A DNA stretch of 64,000 nucleotides. Origin: Coniella vitis (taxonomy: Eukaryota; Ascomycota; Sordariomycetes; Diaporthales; Schizoparmaceae). The position numbers and the translations under genes are program-made. The notes under the pieces are model-generated. The model saw nothing but the letters and a program-made list of their open reading frames with translations, was not told the DNA's origin and made no database searches. The stretch is taken from assembly GCA_011317545.1 (NCBI GenBank), contig WUJK01000006.1, positions 930,001 to 994,000 on the forward strand. The letters are read 5' to 3'. This document shows, piece after piece, positions 24,300 to 35,264 of this stretch; position 1 is the stretch's first letter, and every line of letters starts with the position of its first letter.

Positions 24300-25815
24300 C
24301 GAAATGATGACCAACAGTCTACATACTCTGTAAATGTAAATGTACTATGCTATGTATTGCTGGTCGTTGAAATCTGCAGCCTTCTTTTTTCTGCTCAGGG
24401 TTCCGCTGACGTCAGGCTGCGCTGTCAAGTCCCAACCAATGTGGGGCACTATGTCGTCATTTTGCTATTTTTCTTTCCAGGGGGGTGGAACGACAGCCAT
24501 TGAGCTTTTCTCAACTACATAGTACAGATTGATCGTTCGCCAAGTAGTAAGGTGGAATCATGTGGTTGTTGATATGTTTAGACATTTGGAGCGTGTTTAG
24601 GTCCGTGTCAGCAACTGCAGTACCGTGGCATCGGAAACATCGTGAGGTTTGGAGTTTCGATCGCGATGGTGGGGAGACGCAGAAAGGGGGGGGGTTACTA
24701 TGTAGGTTTCGGGCAATGATGGACAGGGCAGCTCATCGATCACCCAGGTCTGCGGGCTCACCCCACGGGCAGAGCCGCGTCTGGGACTACGATCATGTAC
24801 TGTCTACTACGGCCAGTATTCAGTTCCATTACCAATGCTCTGTACTATATACGAAGTGCTACTATGTATACTATGGTATTACTATGACAGGCTGCGAAGG
24901 TGGGGGGCGAGCGAGAGAAAAGGAAAAAAAAAAAAGTGATACTTGGCCCTTTCTGTATCGGGTCACGTGGGAGACAGAACGGGCGGGCAGGAATGTTTGC
25001 GTGTTTTCACAGCGTACGCAGGTGTCGGAGTGAGAAATTTGGGACAGGAAACAGACAGGTTTCCGAGGCCGGGGCAAAACCTCCGATGTGCTATAATGTT
25101 GACGATAAAGGCAAACCAAGGTATTGATGAGTGCGAGGGCGATGTGGCAGTGGCGATCTGGGGCTGTTGCCGCGCGCAAAGATGTTCTGGACTCGGGTCG
25201 TCTGATCCCCACCAAAAAGGTCGATGGACGGGCAGAGTCCAGAAGGGTGGGGCGAGCCCTCCCCGAGGGGCAGGAAGACAGGGGCAGGGGTCTTAAGCTC
25301 TTAGCTTCCTGCTTGGCTTCTTGGTGTGGCTTCGTTCCTTCTTCAGGGATTCCTCGGTGCGGCCCCATGTACTATGCACTACGTACCAGCCCCCATTTGC
25401 CATAGTCGCCATGTCGCCATGTCGCCATGTTGCCGCATGCCGCATTTGCCTCGTCCTGCCAGTGCCCAGGCCTGCCAGCTCTAACTGCGTGGCCCGAGTG
25501 GGTTAGGCTGCGGGAAGCGGACTGCGCGGTTACATAGTATAGCACGATGATGATTTTATGTCGGTGGTTTTGAGGGCCATGTGGAGCTAATAAGACTCGG
25601 TAGTCGTAGGCAGAATTCTGTACTAGCAGCAAAAACTGGCTGCCAAACTGTCAAGAGCAAGGCCGGTGGGGCCCGAGTGATGTCATCGGCTCTCAAATTC
25701 GCAACGGCTTCTCAGCGGAAATGCCATCAGCACAGCGCAACAACCAGTTTCCTGCGGCAGCGAGGCCACAGGGCAAGAGGGCTAGAACCAGGATAAGGAA
25801 CATAGTACAGTAACA

Positions 25816-25826
25816 GTACATAGTAC
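25816..25826 (-). repeat. Dispersed 11-bp element, exact copy
   Basis: GTACATAGTAC, with a second partial copy (ACATAGTAC) 16 bp upstream. Confidence 0.6.
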
Positions 25827-27057
25827 AGCAAGATCCCAGATACAGCAAGTACATGGCTTCCTTGGTTAGTTGAGACACAAGGCCCCAGGAATTGCCATGT
25901 CGATCGACAAGAGTGCCAGGCCGCCACTACTCCGATGTCGAGTGAGGGGGAAATACGATGATGAGATTGTCGATGATTGCTGCATGGGAAAGTGGATGTG
26001 GGATTTTTTGTTTTACGGATTGCACTGAGGGGTAACGTGGTTTTGCCCCTGGGGCAGCTGCTATAACTGACCATCGCATTGTCCTCGAGGCTTCGCTCAA
26101 CTGATGGCTATCAGTAGCTGCGTCGCTCACTGTACGCGCGTGACCTTGGAGACGTAGCGACTTTAGTAAGAGCTTGGGAGTGTACTTAGGTACGGACGTG
26201 GGTAAGTGCTCTGATGCCGCAGGCTGGTGATACTTCCGCCGCTTCTCGTAGTGTTGGCGTATGGAAGGAGGGCATGGACGGCGCATGGGCTCTATGCCTT
26301 TCCTCGGCCCAAAAATCAAGGAAGCCGGTGTATTCAACAAGACCTAGGCGCTCTCTTAGCTTATGCTGCCTTCCCCATCGCGCCCCTAAAAACCAAGCGC
26401 TTCCCCCGGCCCCCTCTCGATACTCACAGCACACCCAAGCAAACTCGAGCTACGCTTTATTCTTTTGACTACGGCAACATCTCACGCATCAAATCAGGCA
26501 CAATATCCACCAGGTTTTTCCGCACGCCTTTTTGCTTCTTGACGGTGGCAAACAGAGGTCAAACTCGACAGCATACATACACACGCACACGCACACGCAC
26601 ACACACAGCGCTGCAAGGAGTGCAGCACCTGAACCCCTCCGTGCCATACCTTGGCGGTCCAGAGAGGCTGAAGACTTGCCCAACCCACCAAAACCCACCG
26701 ACCGACCGACCAGCCCACTGAACCACACCCCCTCCCCAGCACCAGGACTGCAACCTGCAAATCGTTACAGTGCTCGGCCCCAGGCCCACACCTGCCGCTA
26801 AGTGGTCGAGATCGAGATCCGCTGCCAAAGTCCCTTAACACGTCCTCTCTGCGCAAACCCCTCGGCTCGCACACTTCTTCCTTCTTCTTCTCTCTCTTCT
26901 GCTGCCCTACTTGATTCCTGCTCCGCTACCTTGTTTCGCTCGTCGACCTGCAAAAAACCCAACTCCTCTGACCACTCTCGTCGTTACGAAAACCGTGCAT
27001 CGCTGCGCAACTACTGTACAACCTCGGAACCTACGAGCGTCGTCACTCACTGCTGGG

Positions 27058-27464
27058 TAAGTCAAATGATCAGCCACAGACTCTTGCTACTGGCCCGTCC
27101 CTCCCTGCCTATGCTTCCGCTCGGGCCTTGCTGGTTTGCTGCACTGGTGCCAGCGAAATGTACTCCCGATTAGTGCCTTCGCCACAGTAGCTCTCTGCGT
27201 GCCATACGTGCAGCACGCTTTGGCGCTGCTATTTTTCCTTGTGTGCCATTTGAAAGTGGTCAGATGCGCAACAGCAGCGAATCTCTTGTGGGCCAAACAA
27301 GGCAGCCTTAAAAGCCCAGCAATGGGCAAGTCTTCAGTGGCATGGGCATGCGTCCTGTCCCACAAGTCGCTGAGCCGCAAGCCTTTTTAGTGTGTCATTG
27401 CGCTTTTCGGGCCGGTTCAATTGAGGCGTGGGCAACTTGAAGCTAATCCCGCTGGTTCTGGCAG
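27058..27464 (+). other. Probable 5' UTR intron of hog1
   Basis: A consensus donor (TGG|GTAAGT) at 27058 pairs with a GCTAATC branch site at 27442 and a TTCTGGCAG acceptor ending at 27464, about 400 bp before the hog1 start codon. The sequence on both sides is C/T-rich leader-like DNA, while the interior is not. A non-coding leader intron would explain why no reading frame spans the area. Not confirmed by transcripts. Confidence 0.45.
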
Positions 27465-27867
27465 AGCACCCTACCACAGGAGCACCCTACTACCACTCCC
27501 AAAGCCGCTCAGCATCCCCGCTCGCCGACCCCCAGTGCCCCTCTAACCTCGCTTTGGAAGCCCCGCCCTCCTCTTCCCGCCTCGTCTGCCCCTCCTCACG
27601 ACGCCCAACCAGAGTTCTCCGTCTGTACGACAAAACTTGTTACTACGGCAAAGCATTCAAAAGTCGCTTCTTTCACTAGAACCAAGAACACAACGCCTTG
27701 TTCTGCTTGACTACCCTCTTGCGCAGCGCTCAGACAGCTTCCCCGTCTGCATCATTTGGCCTGCTTGAGTCCGCCAGAACTGGTCACAGTCCTCATCCCT
27801 CCCATTTGCAACTACACGTCATTTTGCAGCAGCTGTTGCTTCGCAACCCCCTCACAACACATTCGCC

Positions 27868-29170
27868 ATGGCTGAATTCGTGCGGGCACAGATCTTTGGA
27901 ACCACATTTGAGATCACCTCCAGGTACTCGGATCTCCAGCCTGTTGGTATGGGAGCTTTCGGGCTCGTCTGTTCTGCCAGAGACCAGCTCACGAATCAAA
28001 ATGTCGCCATCAAAAAGATCATGAAGCCCTTCAGCACCCCTGTTCTGGCCAAGAGAACCTACCGTGAGCTCAAGCTACTCAAGCACCTGACGCACGAAAA
28101 CATCATCTCGCTCAGCGACATCTTCATCTCGCCACTAGAGGACATCTACTTTGTGACGGAACTCCTCGGAACCGATTTGCACCGCCTGCTAACCTCGAGG
28201 CCCCTGGAAAAGCAATTCATCCAATACTTTCTCTACCAGATCATGCGCGGCTTGAAGTACGTTCACTCTGCCGGTGTCGTGCACCGTGACCTCAAGCCCA
28301 GCAACATCCTGGTCAACGAGAACTGTGATCTCAAGATCTGCGACTTTGGCTTGGCCCGTATCCAGGACCCCCAAATGACGGGCTACGTTTCAACTCGGTA
28401 CTACCGTGCCCCTGAGATCATGCTTACATGGCAGAAGTACGATGTGGAAGTGGACATCTGGAGTGCTGGATGCATTTTTGCCGAAATGCTCGAGGGCAAG
28501 CCTCTCTTCCCTGGCAAGGACCACGTGAACCAGTTCTCCATCATTACCGAGCTTCTTGGAACTCCTCCTGATGATGTTATCAACACAATTGCTAGCGAAA
28601 ACGTATGTATATGCCTTTTTTTTTCGGCCTGTTGACCTCGAAATGATGGCATGGATCAAAATTGGCTGACATCAATAACAGACGTTGAGATTCGTCAAGT
28701 CTCTCCCCAAACGAGAACGGCAACCTCTCGCCAGCAAGTTCAAGAATGCTGATGAGCAAGGTAAGTCGCCACAGCGTTTTATGATACTGGGAACTGCGAT
28801 GCTGACTTGGAAACAATAATAGCCGTTGATTTGCTTGAGCGCATGTTGGTTTTCGACCCCAAGAAGCGGATAACCGCATCCGATGCTCTGAGCCACGAGT
28901 ATCTTGCCCCTTACCACGACCCTACAGACGAGCCCGTCGCCGAGGAGAAGTTCGACTGGAGTTTCAATGACGCCGACCTCCCCGTGGACACATGGAAGAT
29001 CATGATGTGAGCATGAATACTTGTTCATCAAGTACACTTATATATAATGAAGGCAAAGAGTGTGCTAATCAAGATGTTTCAAATCTAGGTACTCCGAGAT
29101 CCTTGATTATCACAACGTCGATGCTAGTGGCGCCGCTGCGGCCATGGAGGATTTCAACAATCAACAATAA
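27868..29170 (+). CDS. hog1: Hog1/p38-type stress MAP kinase
   Basis: Four exons (27868-28602, 28682-28760, 28823-29006, 29089-29170) give 359 residues, the expected size for the filamentous-fungal protein. The N-terminus MAEFVRAQIFGTTFEITSRY is a Hog1 signature. The Gly-rich loop GMGAFG (27-32), Lys49 in VAIKK, HRDLKPSN with catalytic Asp141, DFG at 159-161 and the dual-phosphorylation motif Thr171-Gly-Tyr173 are intact; TGY separates it from the TEY kinases of the Fus3 and Slt2 classes. A common-docking-like acidic stretch (HDPTDEPVAEEKFDW) follows the catalytic core. The last intron splits a Met codon and exon 4 encodes only the tail YSEILDYHNV... to FNNQQ. Hog1 mediates osmotic and oxidative stress responses, moving from cytosol to nucleus once activated by a Pbs2-type kinase. 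Confidence 0.97.
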
Positions 29171-30726
29171 AAAGCAGGGAGATTGGAAAGGACCGCCATA
29201 CTTTGCACCTGCCAAGAGGAACACATCCCGGCACAAGGCATGCGCCAATGATACCAGGAAGAGTTGGCAGGATGGACAGCGGGGAGACGTGGAAAAGATC
29301 TGCATGTGGACCGGCCACGGGCGCTTCAACATTCTTTGAGCTGTTGGTCGGACTGCTCGTACTGGTCCATTGTGTTTGAGCAAGACTTGACAAAGAGGCC
29401 AAAGGGAGCCGCACATACATAAAAGAGCAAGAGCACGAAGATGAGCGGATGATGATGACTGGGATACCTTTGTTTGAGGCACAGAAGCATACACAATATT
29501 TATTCAACAGGGAGGCACGGCGTTTTGTAGAAGACGAGGCGGAGGAGTTCATTTAACATCCCCCACCCATAATGATGAGTCTTAGTAATTGGATATCAGA
29601 ACTTTCCAATCTGGGCGCCAAATACGGGTTGTTGCGTTTCTATCCGAGTGTTGAGAGACATGGGCCTGATTCACTCAAAAGGAAATTATCTCAGGCTGTA
29701 GATTTATTGTGGCGGGTTGGTTCAACTTTGGTTGACCGTGAGCTGATTCCCAAGCACTTTCCATGGTTCAGTTGTGCAATCTACACGGATCTTATTATGA
29801 GTTCTTGTGTATTTCCCAGACTGACCAGGAACTCTTGCATCAGTCACAGGTGCCATGATCAACTCCAATGAAGAGCATCCACTCCTGGAATTCAAATCAT
29901 TTGACAGATTCACACAGACGACTATCTTCACGGCGTTCCTACTACCCAGCACTGGCAGTTTGGAACTAAAATGACAGGGACATGCGCGATAACCCACAAA
30001 AGCACCAAATTCATTCTCCATAAGCCCAAGTTTTGAGGATACGGGCATTCATCATATATTTTCATACTTTATCTTTTTGAACCCATCCGGGTTTGGTTCC
30101 TCAGTTCTTGGTCATTGGATTGGATAATATAACCAATCACGGATATGTCCCATTCAACCAAGATTTGTTACGCACGCTGTGAGTTATGCTTGTTATGCTC
30201 TTGCCTTCTTTTCTCGGGCCATTTCTTTCTTTGCTCCGGGTGCGGAAAGGGGGGGGGGGAAGAATTCCAACATGGGAAGTACATGAACAAACAGAATTTG
30301 GATGATTGATGGGGTGTTTATACATATGCAGTATATATACGGGCTGTAATGCGTGTGTCCAGTAATGCTTCGCTGTGCTTTTGGACTTTGACTTGACCCA
30401 TACCTAGGTACAAACTATGCGTGCTCGCTTCCCCTTGACCTCCTCCCCTTTTCCAGGGTGGTTCCTATTTAGACGACTGGAAGTACATGCTGCTACGACA
30501 AGACGAGTTCGATCGTCTTTCCCCCTTCGTCCTGTCTTAGAATACCCTGAATTTTGAGCTTCCCACATGAAGACATATGTATATATGTACATGTCTGCGA
30601 ATTGCCGCAACCTGCTGATTCAACCATACTAGTCCAAGGCTGGGAGGCGGCGATTATCTCTCGAAGTACTATGTCTGTTGAGCAATATGGGGCGTCATGG
30701 TTGTCCACCTTCTTTGTACCCTTGGG
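29171..30726. other. Intergenic region between hog1 and AVL9 (convergent)
   Basis: No gene seen. It holds the hog1 3' flank, a G-run near 30250 and AT-rich DNA (29880-30170) between two convergent genes. A partial dispersed element lies at about 30666, close to the AVL9 stop. Confidence 0.5.
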
Positions 30727-33272
30727 CTACTTGTGGTCATGAGACACCGTCGGCGAGAGATCATTATTCCAGACCCCATTCTCATGCTGCATAAAATCCA
30801 GGCCTGGCTTGGCCGGAGAAGTGGGCTCAGGTGACGAGATAGCCCCGGTGTCTGACCCGAGAATACTCTCGCTAAACGAGTGGTGCGTCTGTTGCCGTGA
30901 CAGATATCCCTCTTCGGTGGCTTCGCCGCTCGACGGTAATCCTGCCGACTCCTTCTCGCTGATGCTGCCGCCGCCAATATTACGGAAAATGGACGACGAC
31001 ATGGACATGCGTGGGCTCTTGGGATCCCTATCGATGCTTGAGCGCAGCGACGCCGGCGTGCTGCTGATACTCCCATTCTTCCTGCTCTTGCTGCGGCCGA
31101 GGCTGAGACCCCAGCCGCTGGCACCACTGCCACTGGTACTGGTCACGGATCCTGGTCCTCCTCCGCTACCGCTGCCAGAGCTGCTGTTATTAGTACTGCT
31201 TGACCCAGCGGTGCCTGATAGCCGCGATCCGGCCAGTGCTTTCCGCTTCTCACCAGCCCACGTTGTCCAACTGCTCAAATACGACTGTTGCTGACCATTG
31301 ACAGGGCTCTTGACGCTGGGACTGAGAGGTTCGTCGCTGCTCTGCTGTTGTTGTTGTTGTTGTTGTTGTTGTTGTGCCGCTTGTTGCTTGGCTTCTTCTG
31401 CTTTCTTCCGTTGCGCCTCACGGTAGGACTCGAGCTCGGCATAAAACTTGTTGATGACTGATCCGCCCTTTTCTCGTGCTGCTGCCCAGTTCCTCGCGGC
31501 TGCTTCCTTGCCCTGTGCGATTTTCTCGTCGAGGTGCAGGTCCTGCACTTGCTGCGACACGCGTCTAGACACGTCTTCTATGCTCAGCCCACCGGCACAG
31601 ATATGTCTTGGTTCGACAATGTCAAAGAGGTGGCTGTCCGTCTTGCTGTTCCAGATGCGGTAATTTTCCGTCTTGGTCCACGCCTCGACCCACTCCATGT
31701 TGAAGTCCGTGGCGGGATCGCCTTCAATGTGCGGAAGAAGCATTTTGGGGTTATTTGCGTGCTTGAGCATAAAGTTGTGGTACTTTACCGATGCGAGGAG
31801 GGCGCTAACATAGTCCTCAAACTGCAGCCGGATGAATTCCTCGCTCCCCATGAAGCCCATAGTTTTTGGTCGGCCAGGATTCGACTCGTCCCAGGTTTCG
31901 TTTACGGTTTGTGTAATGAAGTCAATCCACCGCCGGTCCGGAGTAGAGAGCTGCAAGGCTTGTTTGAGAGAAGGCGAGGTGATGTTGATGAAGTTTTCGT
32001 CCAGGTTGATGAGTATGTCGCTATATCTGTCCTTTTGCTGTAGTAGTAATGAATTGGTGCTTCCGACGACATATGACTTGGTGCCGACGTCTGCAAGTAG
32101 GTCAAGCTGTTGCAATGGCGTATAAGGTCCAAACAGGCTCCCCTGATAATGTTGTCAACTGTGAGCTCTCACACATCTCTAAAGGCAAGGACAAGAGTGG
32201 CTAGAGCATACCTTGCCAAATATCTGCAAGGGCAAGCCCATATAAGCCTGCAATGATCTTCGATCACTAGTGCGTAGGTTTGTTGGCGCTGTCAGTTGCT
32301 GTTCGTAGCTGTTCAACTCTGGATCTGCGCAGTCCTGGAGATTGTGGATGAGTCCGGGTATCAAGGATATTAAAGAGAACTGCATCATGCAAAGCCTTTC
32401 GCAGCGAGAACTAAAGAACAGCATCTACGGATCCATCTTGTCAGTAACAGAATAAAAGCAATATACTGCTTTATGGAGATATCTTCTTCGTACCTTTGGT
32501 TGTAATAGACAGCACTTGAGTAGCACCAAGGTCTGCCAGCGAAACTCATGGACCATCCCTCTGAGGTTCCTCCCAAGATACTCGTCGCGGTTGTCCTCCC
32601 CGGTCAATAGGCCTCGTTCTTTCTCATCTGCCAGGCTCTCTTGGAATCTCCGGAGGATCTCAGTATCCGTGAATTCTCGCTGGTCGAACCAGGCGTGCGT
32701 TACGACGCTCAAGCGCTCTTTGAGGGTACCAAAGCTCTGTGGGTTGTCCGCAATGACGACCACCGCCTTTTGTACTGTCGATCGTGTCACTTCTGGGGGT
32801 CTGTGGAGAAGTTGTGATGCGTCCATCTGTCTGGTACACGCTATTCCGAAGAGGGAGGTGGCCGGCTCGGTCTCGCTCGCGGGGCGCAAGAGTGTGAAGT
32901 AGGAGAAATCCTCGGTCGAGCTAGCACAAGCAAGGTCAGCGAAAGGTTTCCTTGTGAGTTCGTAGCTTGAGGCTGAGCAGCCACGCAGCCACGCCAATTG
33001 CAGCATGCATAACATGGAAAGTAATGAATGACAACTTACGCATGCGCCCCGTCGCTGAGGGCCATGAAGGGTAACAGAGACCAGCCATAGTCGACGGCGG
33101 GATCTGCGCCCTCGGCAACGCCAAACCACGACTCAACCTCGGGTCCTCTAGCATGGTGAAAGTCAATGACTGTCACCAGCGGTATGAAATTGCCCTTGGC
33201 CGCGCTCGCGGGTGTGCATGTTCCTGAGCGGACAGGCGGTGTCCCCAGACGGGTAGGGGTGGGCGTCTCCAT
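30727..33272 (-). CDS. avl9: Avl9-like DENN-family late secretory pathway protein
   Basis: Four exons (33272-33040, 32920-32494, 32424-32212, 32142-30727) give 762 residues. Exon 1 carries the Avl9 signature VTVIDFHHARGPEVESWFG and DYGWSLLPFMALSDGAHA. Splicing to ...STEDFSYFTLLRP, QPK|MLFFSSRCERLC and FGK|GSLFGPYTP continues the Avl9/DENN fold in frame. Family members act in exocytic transport from the Golgi to the plasma membrane and in cell polarity. The last exon ends in a coiled-coil-like segment (ELESYREAQRKKAEEAKQQ), a glutamine run of about 12 residues, and a long Ser/Gly-rich, probably disordered tail that is poorly conserved in this family. The Gln tract is encoded by repeated CAA-type codons, which makes it length-variable. 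Confidence 0.88.
31341..31375 (-). repeat. CAA repeat coding a polyglutamine run in Avl9
   Basis: A GTT run on the plus strand reads as about 12 Gln codons in the avl9 frame. In-frame trinucleotide repeat in a predicted disordered segment. Confidence 0.85.
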
Positions 33273-35264
33273 TGCGAGTACAACTCAGCTGTTCGCCCCC
33301 GTAGCTTCTTGTCGGCTTGACTGCGCTACAAAAGAATTGAGCAGGCCGATCACCGCGGCGGCACTCCCATTGGGAGCGTAGAGTAGCCGCAGAGGTACCT
33401 GAGCGACGTCACGAGTCTTCTGCTGCGCAAGTGCGGGCGTGGCAGGTTGCGCAATACGGACGGGAAGGATGTCGTTAAATGAGCATGTGCCCGGGGGCAA
33501 GGATGGCTTGGCTCTAAGTCGGCCAACTCACGGCGATCGAGTTTGGAGGGCTAGTGGAGACAGATGTTGGAGTTTCGTAGCAAGTTGAGAAGTGAGCCAA
33601 GCCGAGGCATTCAAGGAGAAGGATCGATTGAGGATCTGACAAGTCTCCGAAAACCCCCAAGTCAGAAGTGGGAAGCTTTTGCGATCTTGTTCAAGCGTGC
33701 CACAACCGTGCGGCGATCCACACCGAGTCTCACCGCGAGGCCACGGGACGTGGGTCCTTGTTCGCTGGAGGCGGCAACTAGAGGGGACGAGTGGCTGAAT
33801 GCTTTTAGCGCTGAAGACGATGGTGGTTGACGATTGGCGAGTTGAAGAGACAAGTGGTTGGCTTGTGTATGTAACTGCTTCGTCGATAGTCCTGCACCTT
33901 GGAGTCTCGTATCGTCTCGCCTGCCAAACAAAAGCTGCGATCTGGAGTTGGTTGGCCGATATAGTTCTGTATCTATAGCGAGGTCTCGACGGTTTGAGGC
34001 CGATGTTGGATATCGCAGCTGCGGTTGTGCGCGTAATTGCAAGGTCCAGCGTAGCGAGCCAAAAGAAAAATTATGGCTAGAGCTCGAGTAATGCATGTAC
34101 GACGGACGCACAGAGAGCAAAGAAGGTGAGGTTGCGCGAGCAGGTTGATAGTGGTGGAGGACTTGCTTTACTCGATGACTGGGCAGGTCGCAATTGAGTT
34201 GTCAGCCGGTGGGTGCAAGGAGGGAACAAACTTACCCGCCGTACTATCTTGAATACTACGTACCTTGGGTAGGTAGGCAGGTAGGTACTTCTACTGTTGC
34301 TGGCCCCCATTGGGTCTCCCCGCTACTATGAGGAGTAGAGCAAGCCGCACGCTGTCCGCCTGTCAGTAAGTCAGTATGGAAGAGCAAAGTCTCAGGTGTT
34401 ATTCCTTTTTGCACTCACGTGGAAGAAGCAAGAAGCCAGCGATCTGGTTCCAACAAAGCAACTCAACAAGTTCATCTCATCCATCTGCTAGGAAAACCCC
34501 CCAAAAGCACGAACGAACAGAAGTAGAGGTACATCGGTACTTTGGACACCGCATCCCCCCGTCCAGCACCTGGGATAGTGGGGAAGCCCTGCTCGAAGAG
34601 CCATTACCACCCCACCGACTCATTCCATTTGATTGACTGAGAGCTCTGGAATAGCGGCTTGTAGTGCTGCCCAGACTCTATAGTACCTACTTACAAACGC
34701 CCAAGACACAGAAACAGGCGTACAAATATCGGCATCTCCAAAACCATTGCCCATACTTATGCTTCTTTCCTGTCTTTCACTGTTGCTTTTCCAAACTTTC
34801 CCACCACACCTGCTCTGCTGGCAATTGTAACGTCACTCGCTTCAATGCCGTGCAAAGGAGGGCAACGGCCCGTTATTCAGACCCCAGTGCCAACTGTCGT
34901 GCATTACACATTCATAGTACATAGTAGAGCGATCACTCGATTTCCAGCAACACTCATTCGGATCACCCATCTCGGCAAAATAGGATCAGAAATGCACCAA
35001 TAAAGAAATAGAAAACCAACCAGAAACCCAAAGTTTCGATAAGAATCCACTACAGTACGCTGTACGTTTTCCAGCTCTGTCTGGCTGCTACTAATCCTCT
35101 CTCGACTGATCATTTCAGACAACCAAAATGGCCCAATCGTGATGTTAGACAAGATGACGATGATGAATGGACTATGCGGTATCGTATTTTTGTACTTCCT
35201 TACAATATTGCTGCTTCTACTGTATGACCACGCCAACATACCTCTGTTGCACGGCGATATTCCA
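33273..35264. other. Intergenic region upstream of AVL9 and downstream of NMA111
   Basis: No gene supported with confidence. A 152-codon minus-strand ORF (33662-34120) ends in a helix-turn-helix-like stretch; see findings. The second copy of the 25-bp repeat (34270) and a near copy of the dispersed element (34918) are here. Confidence 0.45.
34270..34294 (+). repeat. 25-bp perfect repeat, copy 2
   Basis: Identical to 23113-23137. Related GTAGGTA/TACCTAC words flank it (CTACGTACCTTGGGTAGG). Confidence 0.8.

Larger units (their letters stand above)
22657..27867. other. 5.2-kb intergenic region upstream of hog1
   Basis: No gene could be supported. It holds a 25-bp repeat (23113-23137) shared with 34270, a TTC run passing into a 48-nt T tract (23790-23864), a GA dinucleotide run (24278-24299), many partial copies of the dispersed 11-bp element and one exact copy (25816), a GCCATGTC tandem near 25408, and alternating CACACG/CACACA DNA near 26578. 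The last 1.1 kb is C/T-rich leader-type sequence with a probable 5' UTR intron. Overlapping ORFs lack domains. Confidence 0.5.
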
